A stretch of DNA of 35,326 nucleotides from an uncultured Collinsella sp. (GTDB lineage: Bacteria > Actinomycetota > Coriobacteriia > Coriobacteriales > Coriobacteriaceae), in assembly GCA_958451615.1 (NCBI GenBank), contig CAUDQR010000025.1:1-35326 (forward strand), read 5' to 3'. The first letter of the stretch is position 1. Each line of letters starts with the position of its first letter. Positions 25,055 through 31,254 of the stretch are shown piece after piece. The translations under genes were made by a program, and so were the position numbers. The notes below the pieces were generated by a model that saw only the letters and a program-made list of their open reading frames with translations, searched no databases and was not told the origin of the DNA.

Positions 25055-25122
25055 ACGGCCTGGACACTGCCAACAAGAGTGGGTGGCATAGGGCCGCCCG
25101 CCAGACAACTAAGGAGATTCTT

Positions 25123-26043
25123 GTGGCAACTCAGAAATTCACCGGCGTTATCCCTCCCGTCGTTGTTCCCGATACCGAAGATCACCAGCTCGATGTTGTC
25201 TCCTTTGAGCGCAGCATCAACCGCATGATCGATGCCGGCGTTGATGGCCTGTTCTTCCTGGGATCCTCGGGCGAGGTCGTCTTCTCCACCGACGAGCGCC
25301 GTCGCCAGATTATCGCCGAGGCCGTGCGCATCGTCGATCACCGCGTGCCTGTTCTGGTCGGCATCATCGATACCGAGACCGAGCGCATGATCGAGCACGG
25401 TAAGGTCGCTCAGGAGCTGGGCGCCGATGCGCTTGTCGCCACCTGCCCGTTCTATGCCCTGCAGGGCATGACCGAGGTCGAGGAGCACTTCCGCATCCTG
25501 CACGAGGAGCTCGACCTGCCCATCTTTGCCTATGACATTCCCGTCTGCGTTCACACCAAGCTCCCCTGGAAGCTCCTTGCCAAGCTCGGCGCCGAGGGCG
25601 TCCTTGCTGGCGTCAAGGATTCCTCGGGTGATGACATCTCGTTCCGCTACCTCGTTCAGGAGAACGAGAAGAACGGCCATCCGATGAGTATCCTCACCGG
25701 TCACGAGGTTGTCGTCGACGGCGCTTACCTCGGTGGCGCCGACGGTTCTGTCCCGGGCCTTGCCAACGTTGAGCCCGAGGGCTACGTGCGCCAGTGGAAG
25801 GCCGCTCAGGCCGGTGACTGGGCTACCGTCAAGGCCGAGCAGGATCGCCTCAACGAGATCTCCCACATCTGGGATGTCACCTCGGGCGTCCAGGGCTATG
25901 CCGGTGGCGTCGGCGCCTTCAAGACCGCTATGAACCTCATGGGCATCTTCGACAGCCCGACCATGCCGCGCCCGGTGAAGGCCATGACCGGCGAGAACGT
26001 CGAGGCGATTAGGAAGGTCCTTCAGGACAACGGTCTCCTGTAA
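25123..26043 (+). CDS. DapA/NanA-superfamily aldolase, presumed N-acetylneuraminate lyase
   Basis: This is a 306-residue class I aldolase of the dihydrodipicolinate synthase/N-acetylneuraminate lyase family (TIM barrel, cytoplasmic). Family residues are Y137 in FAYDIP, the Schiff-base lysine K165 in GVKDSSGD, and the GSSGE motif (47-51). Context with kinase and epimerase genes suggests sialic acid cleavage to ManNAc and pyruvate. Residues that bind the sialate chain in E. coli NanA (D191, E192, S208) align with E195, V196 and G212, so it is not a canonical NanA. The DHDPS arginine after YNVP is also missing (YDIPVCVH), so DapA is unlikely. GTG 25123 follows AAGGAG (25111-25116). A sugar-acid aldolase is the main alternative, so no gene symbol is assigned. 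Confidence 0.75.
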   Translation: MATQKFTGVIPPVVVPDTEDHQLDVVSFERSINRMIDAGVDGLFFLGSSGEVVFSTDERRRQIIAEAVRIVDHRVPVLVGIIDTETERMIEHGKVAQELGADALVATCPFYALQGMTEVEEHFRILHEELDLPIFAYDIPVCVHTKLPWKLLAKLGAEGVLAGVKDSSGDDISFRYLVQENEKNGHPMSILTGHEVVVDGAYLGGADGSVPGLANVEPEGYVRQWKAAQAGDWATVKAEQDRLNEISHIWDVTSGVQGYAGGVGAFKTAMNLMGIFDSPTMPRPVKAMTGENVEAIRKVLQDNGLL

Positions 26044-26072
26044 AGCTTCCCAGGCACCCGACCTCGCCGTTC

Positions 26073-26114
26073 AACCGTGTGGCCATGACCCATTAGGTCA
26101 ATGGCCACACGGTT
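26073..26114 (+). other. Long intercistronic hairpin between aldolase and kinase genes
   Basis: AACCGTGTGGCCA (26073-26085) pairs with TGGCCACACGGTT (26102-26114), and the stem continues with TGACC/GGTCA across a single bulged A at 26101. That makes an 18-bp stem with a 5-base loop. The 3' flank is TCTCGG, so termination would be weak. It lies within a 171-bp gap in which no convincing promoter was seen. Confidence 0.65.
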
Positions 26115-26214
26115 TCTCGGCGATCTCGGACACCTGGAAAACCTTTACTGCGCTGTGACGGCTAGCCTGACGGCGCATTTCCTGTAGTTGTTTTTATCTC
26201 CGAAGGAGAGCGAC

Positions 26215-27180
26215 ATGGAGAACAAGTACGTCTGCTCTGTCGATATCGGCGGAACTAAAATTGCGACTGCCATCATGGAGTACCCGGCTGACGGTAGTGT
26301 GCCCCATCCCGTTTTTGAGGCCGAGGTTCCCACCGAGGCCCAAGAGGGCGGCGAGGCCGTCTTCCAGCGTATCGAGGCGTCTATCAAGGCCGCTCTTGAG
26401 GCGAATCCCGATGTCGAGGTTCTCGGTGTCGGTATCGGTGCCGCAGGCGTCGTCGATCCCAAGACGGGCGCCATTGCGTATGCCAATGAGATCATGCCCG
26501 GCTGGTCCGGCGTTCAGTTGGGGCCGCGTCTGCGCGAGGACCTTGGTCTTCCCGTTGCCGTTGTGGGCGACGTGCAGGCTCATGCTCTGGGCGAGGCCCA
26601 CTGGGGTGTCGGCAAGGGCAAGTTCTCCGTCTTGTGTCTTGGCATCGGTACGGGTATCGGCGGCGCATATGTCGAGAACGGCCGCGTGATGCAGGGCTTC
26701 CATGGTGCTGCTGGCCATATGGGCCACATCGAGTGCTCGGCTGCCGCCGGCATTCCCTGCGCCTGCGGGCGTTCCGGCCATCTGGAGTCGGTTGCTTCGG
26801 GCACTTCCATTGGTCGTATGTACGATGAGCGCTTTGGCCGCGTCGACCCCAGCCGTCCTTCGGTCGGTCGCGATGTGAACGACCTGTGCCGTGCAGGCGA
26901 CGCAAAGGCGACCGAGGTCATCCATGACGCTGGCTTTGCGCTGGGTGCCAGCTTGGGCTCGCTCGCTAACATCCTGGACCCTGAGGTCATCGTGCTTTCG
27001 GGCGGCGTGATTCACCAAGGTCCCGATTGGCGTTCGCAGACGTGGAAGGATTCGGTGCACGAGGGCTATGCCAGCCAGGCGCTCGATCCGCTTCAGGACA
27101 CGCCGATCCTCATCGGTTCTCTGGAGGGCGATGCTCCGCTCATCGGTGCCGCTGAGCATCTTCTTGCCTCGTTGAAGTAA
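26215..27180 (+). CDS. nanK: ROK-family sugar kinase, probable N-acetylmannosamine kinase
   Basis: This 321-residue kinase belongs to the ROK family. It has the phosphate-binding DIGGTKIA motif (10-17), the catalytic aspartate in VVGDVQAHALGE (D119), GIGTGIGG (143-150) and the zinc/sugar-binding block GHMGHIE...CACGRSGHLE (167-191). The third cysteine of the usual CxCGxxGC motif is histidine (H189), leaving C182 and C184. Together with NanE it would convert ManNAc to ManNAc-6-P and then GlcNAc-6-P. The kinase substrate is inferred from context; glucose or GlcNAc kinases share these motifs. ATG 26215 follows AAGGAGAG at 26203-26210. Confidence 0.82.
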   Translation: MENKYVCSVDIGGTKIATAIMEYPADGSVPHPVFEAEVPTEAQEGGEAVFQRIEASIKAALEANPDVEVLGVGIGAAGVVDPKTGAIAYANEIMPGWSGVQLGPRLREDLGLPVAVVGDVQAHALGEAHWGVGKGKFSVLCLGIGTGIGGAYVENGRVMQGFHGAAGHMGHIECSAAAGIPCACGRSGHLESVASGTSIGRMYDERFGRVDPSRPSVGRDVNDLCRAGDAKATEVIHDAGFALGASLGSLANILDPEVIVLSGGVIHQGPDWRSQTWKDSVHEGYASQALDPLQDTPILIGSLEGDAPLIGAAEHLLASLK

Positions 27181-27196
27181 ACGTATCTGCTGTAGG

Positions 27197-27227
27197 AGCC
27201 TCCCGAGACAACACGCCTCGGGAGGCT
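27197..27227 (+). other. Intercistronic hairpin between nanK and nanE
   Basis: AGCCTCCCGAG (27197-27207) pairs perfectly with CTCGGGAGGCT (27217-27227) through 11 bp with a 9-base loop. GTTCTG follows, with no T-run. The nanE ribosome site GAAAGG lies at 27235-27240. Confidence 0.65.
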
Positions 27228-27250
27228 GTTCTGAGAAAGGTTGCAGCCTT

Positions 27251-27937
27251 ATGACCGTCGATCCTTTGATTCAATCCCTGAAGGGCAAGCTCGTCGTGAG
27301 CGTTCAGGCGTATATGGGCGAGCCGCTTCGTACGCCCGAGACCATGGCTCAAATGTCTCGCGCTTGCGAGCTTGGCGGCGCCGCCGCCATTCGCTGTCAG
27401 GGCCTTGCCGACATTGCCGCTATTAAGGGTCGCTGTGAGGTTCCTGTTATCGGCCTGTGGAAGGATGGACACGAGGGCGTTTACATCACGCCGACGCTGC
27501 GTCACGCTCGCGCCTGCGTTGCTGCCGGTGCCGATATCGTGGCGATCGACGCCACCGATCGTCCGCGTCCCGATGGCAAGACCGTCGAGGATACCTTCCG
27601 CCCGCTGCACGAGGAGGGCGTGCTCCTGATGGCGGATTGTGCCACCATCGAGGACATTCGCCGTGCGGTTGATATGGGCTTTGACCTGGTATCCACCACG
27701 CTTTCTCACGGCGTCGCCGCCATCGACTGCACCATGGCCGATGGCCCCGACCTGCCACTCCTGCGTCAGGCGACCGAGGAATTCCCCGGTCTTCCCATCA
27801 TCTGCGAGGGCCGCGTGCACACGCCCGAGGAGGCTCGCGCTGCGATCGATGCTGGCGCCTGGGCCGTTGTCGTCGGCACCGCCATCACGCACCCCACGAG
27901 TATTACGAGTTGGTTCAAGGCTGCGCTTGAGGCGTAA
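27251..27937 (+). CDS. nanE: N-acetylmannosamine-6-phosphate 2-epimerase
   Basis: A 228-residue TIM-barrel enzyme that converts ManNAc-6-P to GlcNAc-6-P in sialic acid catabolism. The sequence shows the family motifs IRCQGLADI, IGLWKDG with the catalytic lysine K71, VYITPT, IVAIDATDRPRPDG, and ICEGRVHTPEEA with the catalytic glutamate E186. Length matches the family (about 220-235). This is the most diagnostic gene of the cluster, since NanE is essentially specific to the ManNAc/sialic acid route. The spacing between GAAAGG and ATG is about 10 bases. It is the last nan gene; GlcNAc-6-P deacetylase and glucosamine-6-P deaminase are needed downstream but are not in this window. Confidence 0.95.
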   Translation: MTVDPLIQSLKGKLVVSVQAYMGEPLRTPETMAQMSRACELGGAAAIRCQGLADIAAIKGRCEVPVIGLWKDGHEGVYITPTLRHARACVAAGADIVAIDATDRPRPDGKTVEDTFRPLHEEGVLLMADCATIEDIRRAVDMGFDLVSTTLSHGVAAIDCTMADGPDLPLLRQATEEFPGLPIICEGRVHTPEEARAAIDAGAWAVVVGTAITHPTSITSWFKAALEA

Positions 27938-27964
27938 GACAGGCCTCGTATCCGCTCGGGGCGG

Positions 27965-27970
27965 TATACT
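27965..27970 (+). promoter_or_regulatory. Candidate -10 element before the rapZ leader hairpin
   Basis: TATACT at 27965-27970 lies after nanE. The -35 position (about 27942) is poor. If active, its transcript would start near 27977 and run directly through the terminator-like hairpin at 27989-28026, which would then act as an attenuator for rapZ-whiA. Confidence 0.35.
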
Positions 27971-27988
27971 CAATATAGGCAATTGACC

Positions 27989-28026
27989 GCGCGGGATCCG
28001 GGTTGCTGGGTCCCGCGCTTGTTTTT
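27989..28026 (+). terminator. Terminator after nanE, in front of rapZ
   Basis: GCGCGGGATCC (27989-27999) pairs with GGGTCCCGCGC (28008-28018), 11 bp with one wobble, followed by TTGTTTTT. It is the only hairpin in the nan region with a proper T-run, so it marks the end of the operon. The rapZ ribosome site GGGAGG starts at the very next base. Confidence 0.82.
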
Positions 28027-28038
28027 GGGAGGCAGCAC

Positions 28039-28959
28039 ATGCAAAAGGGAGATGCCATGGATGCGGCGGAGCGCTCGGAGCGCATCCCCGATATCGTCAT
28101 CATCACCGGAATGTCCGGATCGGGCCGCACACAGGCCATGCACGTGTTCGAGGACATGGGCTATTTTTGCATTGATAACCTACCTCCGCGTCTCATCGCC
28201 CAGCTTGCCGAGCTCGTCGGCATCAATACGGGCGTGGGCAGGCATCTCGCCGTCACCTGCGATTTGCGTAGCCAGGGACTGTTTGACGAGTTGCTCGATG
28301 CGGTCGCCGCGCTCGAAGAGCGCGAGATGAGCTGCGACATCGTGTTCCTGGAGGCTTCTGACGAGGTGCTGATTCGTCGCTACAGCGAAAATCGCCGCCG
28401 TCATCCCATTGCCAAGCCGGGGGAGACTACGGCCGATGCCATTCAGCGCGAGCGCCTTCAGCTGCAGGGCGTGCGCGATCGAGCCGATATGATTATCGAC
28501 ACGAGCCGCCTGCGCACCTCTGCCCTGCGCAACAAATTGCGCATGGCGTTCTCCGAGTTGTCCGACCAGCAGCTCATGGACGTTCACGTGTTCTCGTTTG
28601 GCTTTAAGCACGGTATGCCCGTCGAGGCGGACATTATGATCGACGTTCGCTTCCTGCCCAATCCGTTTTACGATCCCGAGATGCGTACCATGACCGGTCT
28701 CGATAAGAAAGTCTCCGACTTTGTTCTGGACCATCCCAAGACCCAGGAGTTCTGGAAGGCCTGGACGCAGCTGCTCGATACGGTGATGCCGGGCTATATC
28801 GCGGAGGGTAAGCCGCAGCTTTCTATCGCCATCGGCTGCACGGGCGGACAGCACCGTAGCGTCGCCATTGCCGAGGCCACGGCCCGTTACCTGGAAGGCG
28901 CCCAGTATCACGTGAGCATCTCCCACCGCGACCTGTCGCGCGCCAACACGAAGGCATAG
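28039..28959 (+). CDS. rapZ: RNase adapter protein RapZ / P-loop nucleotide-binding protein YvcJ
   Basis: A 306-residue cytoplasmic protein of the RapZ/YvcJ family. The N-terminal P-loop reads GMSGSGRT (24-31), with arginine in place of the usual lysine, as is common in actinobacterial members. DNLPPRLI follows, and the C-terminal domain has DVRFLPNP and IGCTGGQHRSV, both highly conserved. In E. coli RapZ senses glucosamine-6-phosphate and guides decay of GlmZ; in Gram-positives the role is less clear. ATG 28039 has GGGAGG (28027-28032) 6 bases upstream. A second ATG at 28057 with its own AAGGGAG is possible. whiA begins 6 bases after the stop; the yvcK gene that usually lies between them is missing. 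Confidence 0.95.
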   Translation: MQKGDAMDAAERSERIPDIVIITGMSGSGRTQAMHVFEDMGYFCIDNLPPRLIAQLAELVGINTGVGRHLAVTCDLRSQGLFDELLDAVAALEEREMSCDIVFLEASDEVLIRRYSENRRRHPIAKPGETTADAIQRERLQLQGVRDRADMIIDTSRLRTSALRNKLRMAFSELSDQQLMDVHVFSFGFKHGMPVEADIMIDVRFLPNPFYDPEMRTMTGLDKKVSDFVLDHPKTQEFWKAWTQLLDTVMPGYIAEGKPQLSIAIGCTGGQHRSVAIAEATARYLEGAQYHVSISHRDLSRANTKA

Positions 28960-28965
28960 GCCTGC

Positions 28966-29895
28966 ATGTCGTTTACCGCTGAGGTGCGCGACGAGCTTGC
29001 GCGCTGCGAACCCGAATGTGAATACTGCGATTTGTCGACGCTTGCCGCCCTGACGCGTGTGAGCGGTACGCTTTCGTTGGCCGGCTCCGGGCGGTATCGT
29101 TTGACGGTCGCGACCGAGACGGGAGCCGTCGCGCGCACGATGATCACGCTGACGCATCGCATCCTTAAGCTCAAAACGGAATTCACCGTTCGTAAATCGG
29201 TCTTGCATAAGGTCCGTAACTATCTCATTACCCTGCCCGATCAACCCGACCTGGACAAGGCTCTGGTGCTGCTGGGCATTCTAGACCGCAGGGGAGGGCT
29301 CGTTGCTGGTGTTCCCCGACACATCGTTGCCCGTCCCTGCTGCAGGCTTGCCTACATCCGCGGCGCGCTCATCGCGGGCGGCTTCGTGGCCGATCCACGC
29401 GGCGATTTTCATTTGGAGATCGCGGTGCAGGGCGAGCAATATGCCAAGGGGCTTTGCGACCTGTTGGGGCAGATTGGGGTCCATGCTCGTGTTAATGCGC
29501 GGCGGGGGTCATATGCCGTGTACATTAAGAGCGCCGAGGAAATCGAGCATTTATTAAAGCTGATTGGTGCCAAGCGCAGCGTTGCCGAGATTGAGGAGGC
29601 GCGCGCGGTCAAGTTGGTTAAGAACGATGTGAACCGTCGCGTGAACGCCGAGCTCGCCAACCAGACCAGAAGCGCCGGTGCTGCCCAACATCAGCTTGCG
29701 CTTATCGATGAGCTCGAGCAGCGCGGCCTTCGCGATGCGCTTCCGGATGCCTTGGCGGTCTTTTGCGACCTGCGCGAGCGCTATCCCGATCTGTCGCTGC
29801 GTGATTTAGGGGAGATGGCTGACCCTCCCTTGTCGAAGTCGGCCCTCTACCATCGAGTTTTGAGGCTTGAAAAGCTCATTGAAGCAAACGGGTAG
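28966..29895 (+). CDS. whiA: DNA-binding protein WhiA
   Basis: A 309-residue protein of the WhiA family, with an N-terminal LAGLIDADG-homing-endonuclease-like fold and a C-terminal helix-turn-helix. The segment YIRGALIAGGFVADPRGDFHLEI (about 125-147) matches the family's signature core. NDVNRRVNAELANQTRSAGA matches the linker. LSLRDLGEMADPPLSKSALYHR is the DNA-binding helix-turn-helix. In Streptomyces WhiA controls sporulation with WhiB; in other Gram-positives it affects division and chromosome segregation. The ribosome site is weak (AAGG about 11 bases upstream), so translation probably depends on rapZ. Confidence 0.95.
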   Translation: MSFTAEVRDELARCEPECEYCDLSTLAALTRVSGTLSLAGSGRYRLTVATETGAVARTMITLTHRILKLKTEFTVRKSVLHKVRNYLITLPDQPDLDKALVLLGILDRRGGLVAGVPRHIVARPCCRLAYIRGALIAGGFVADPRGDFHLEIAVQGEQYAKGLCDLLGQIGVHARVNARRGSYAVYIKSAEEIEHLLKLIGAKRSVAEIEEARAVKLVKNDVNRRVNAELANQTRSAGAAQHQLALIDELEQRGLRDALPDALAVFCDLRERYPDLSLRDLGEMADPPLSKSALYHRVLRLEKLIEANG

Positions 29896-29940
29896 TTTAA
29901 AGTATCGACTTATATACGGATTTAGCTGCTATTTTATTCT

Positions 29941-29954
29941 TTAAAACGTTTTAA
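29941..29954. promoter_or_regulatory. Perfect palindrome upstream of gap (LacI-type operator candidate)
   Basis: TTAAAACGTTTTAA is a 14-bp perfect palindrome centred on CG, the layout of operators bound by LacI-family regulators. The internal 10-mer TAAAACGTTT also occurs upstream of the nan operon at 17305-17314. It lies about 33 bases upstream of the candidate gap -35. Confidence 0.45.
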
Positions 29955-29970
29955 CGTAAATTTGATTTTC

Positions 29971-29994
29971 AATTTCGAGCATTCTCGTGAAATT
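29971..29994. promoter_or_regulatory. Inverted repeat overlapping the gap -35 region
   Basis: AATTTCGAG (29971-29979) is mirrored by CTC-GT-GAAATT (29984-29994), a 9-bp match interrupted by two unpaired bases. It overlaps the candidate -35 GTGAAA (29987-29992), so a bound repressor could block the promoter. Confidence 0.4.
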
Positions 29995-30016
29995 CAAGTC
30001 AAAAAAAAGGTATATT
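29987..30016 (+). promoter_or_regulatory. Promoter of the gap glycolytic operon
   Basis: GTGAAA (29987-29992) and TATATT (30011-30016) are 18 bases apart, with an A-tract (30001-30008) in the spacer. A start near 30022 gives a leader of about 65 bases ending in GAAAGGAG. The AT-rich upstream region fits a strong promoter. Confidence 0.6.
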
Positions 30017-30088
30017 AGGCGAGTGGTTAGTTTGTGGGCCTCAACGGCGGGCGCTGTAGCTTGCGGGGGCCTTACGAAAGGAGACACA

Positions 30089-31114
30089 ATGGCAGTAAAG
30101 GTTGCTATTAACGGCTTCGGTCGCATCGGTCGTCTGGCTTTCCGTCAGATGTTCGGTCATGAGGGCTCCGAGATCGTCGCTATCAACGACCTCACCTCTC
30201 CCGATATGCTCGCTTACCTGCTGAAGTACGACTCCACGCAGGGCAACTACGCTCGCGATCACGAGGTCGTTGCTGGCGAGGATTCCATCACCGTTGACGG
30301 CAAGGAGATCAAGATCTACAAGGAGGCCGACGCCAACAACCTGCCTTGGGGCGACCTCGACGTCGACGTCGTTCTCGAGTGCACCGGCTTCTACACCAGC
30401 AAGGCTAAGGCTCAGGCCCACATCAACGCTGGCGCCAAGAAGGTCGTCATCTCCGCTCCGGCCGGCAGCGATCTGCCCACCATCGTGTACAACGTCAACC
30501 ACGAGACGCTGACCGCTGAGGACAACATCATCTCCGCTGCTTCCTGCACCACCAACTGCCTCGCCCCGATGGCCAAGGGTCTGAACGACTTCGCTCCCAT
30601 CGTGTCCGGCATCATGACCACCATTCACGCCTGGACCGGCGACCAGATGCCGCTCGACGGCCCGCAGCGCAAGGGCAACAAGCGTCGTAGCCGCGCCTGC
30701 GCCGTCAACATCGTCCCCAACACCACCGGTGCTGCCAAGGCTATCGGCCTGGTTCTCCCCGAGCTCAACGGTAAGCTCATCGGTGCCGCCCAGCGCGTCC
30801 CGACGCCGACCGGCTCCATCACCAACCTCTACGCTGTTGTTGACAAGAAGGTCACCGTCGACGAGGTCAACGCCGCTATGAAGGCCTACGCTTCCACCAT
30901 CTCCGAGACCTTCGGTTACAACGAGGACGACATCGTCTCCACCGACATCATCGGCGAGACCCACGGCTCCATCTTCGACGCCACTCAGACCATGTGCTCT
31001 GACCTCGGCAACGGCCAGACCCTCGTTCAGGTCACCTCTTGGTACGACAACGAGAACTCCTACACCTCTCAGATGGTCCGCACCATCAAGTACTTCGAGA
31101 AGTTCGTTGCTTAA
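30089..31114 (+). CDS. gap: Glyceraldehyde-3-phosphate dehydrogenase
   Basis: A 341-residue NAD-dependent GAPDH that oxidises and phosphorylates glyceraldehyde-3-phosphate to 1,3-bisphosphoglycerate. The Rossmann motif NGFGRIGR (8-15), the catalytic cysteine C153 in [10 protein letters not shown], and the C-terminal WYDNENSYT segment are clear. INDLT after the second strand includes the aspartate that favours NAD over NADP. ATG 30089 follows GAAAGGAG. Codon choice is strongly biased to C-ending codons, as expected for a highly expressed gene. A strong terminator follows it, so gap can be expressed at a higher level than pgk-tpiA-gpmI. Confidence 0.98.
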   Translation: MAVKVAINGFGRIGRLAFRQMFGHEGSEIVAINDLTSPDMLAYLLKYDSTQGNYARDHEVVAGEDSITVDGKEIKIYKEADANNLPWGDLDVDVVLECTGFYTSKAKAQAHINAGAKKVVISAPAGSDLPTIVYNVNHETLTAEDNIISAASCTTNCLAPMAKGLNDFAPIVSGIMTTIHAWTGDQMPLDGPQRKGNKRRSRACAVNIVPNTTGAAKAIGLVLPELNGKLIGAAQRVPTPTGSITNLYAVVDKKVTVDEVNAAMKAYASTISETFGYNEDDIVSTDIIGETHGSIFDATQTMCSDLGNGQTLVQVTSWYDNENSYTSQMVRTIKYFEKFVA

Positions 31115-31151
31115 TTTAGCTTTTAGCGAATAGCTCGTTGAGCGTCTAAAG

Positions 31152-31198
31152 AAGGGCGCGGCCTCATAGGGCTTACACCCTAGGGTCGCGCCCTTTTT
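31152..31198 (+). terminator. Intrinsic terminator between gap and pgk
   Basis: AAGGGCGCG (31152-31160) pairs with CGCGCCCTT (31187-31195), and the stem continues inward through GCC/GGT and TAGGG/CCCTA. Five T residues end at 31198. Since no convincing new promoter was found before pgk, partial read-through is the likely arrangement. Confidence 0.88.
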
Positions 31199-31208
31199 AT
31201 AGGAAATC

Positions 31209-31231
31209 GTCTGCCGTAATGGGAGGCAGAC
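31209..31231 (+). other. Leader hairpin just upstream of pgk
   Basis: GTCTGCC (31209-31215) and GGCAGAC (31225-31231) form a 7-bp stem with a 9-base loop. It lies between the gap terminator and the pgk ribosome site GAAAGG (31238-31243). It could protect a processed pgk message end. Confidence 0.45.
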
Positions 31232-31254
31232 ACGTACGAAAGGTAGAAGCAAAC

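Noticed and set aside
17213..27990. A recent genomic island carrying the nan genes
   Set aside because: No integrase, transposase, tRNA target or flanking direct repeat is seen, and codon use matches the flanks. The context supports an old insertion at most.
28039..28170. Loss of RapZ nucleotide binding because the P-loop lysine is arginine
   Set aside because: GSGR or GAGR in place of GxGK is usual in actinobacterial RapZ proteins as I know them, so it is a lineage feature and not a sign of a broken gene.
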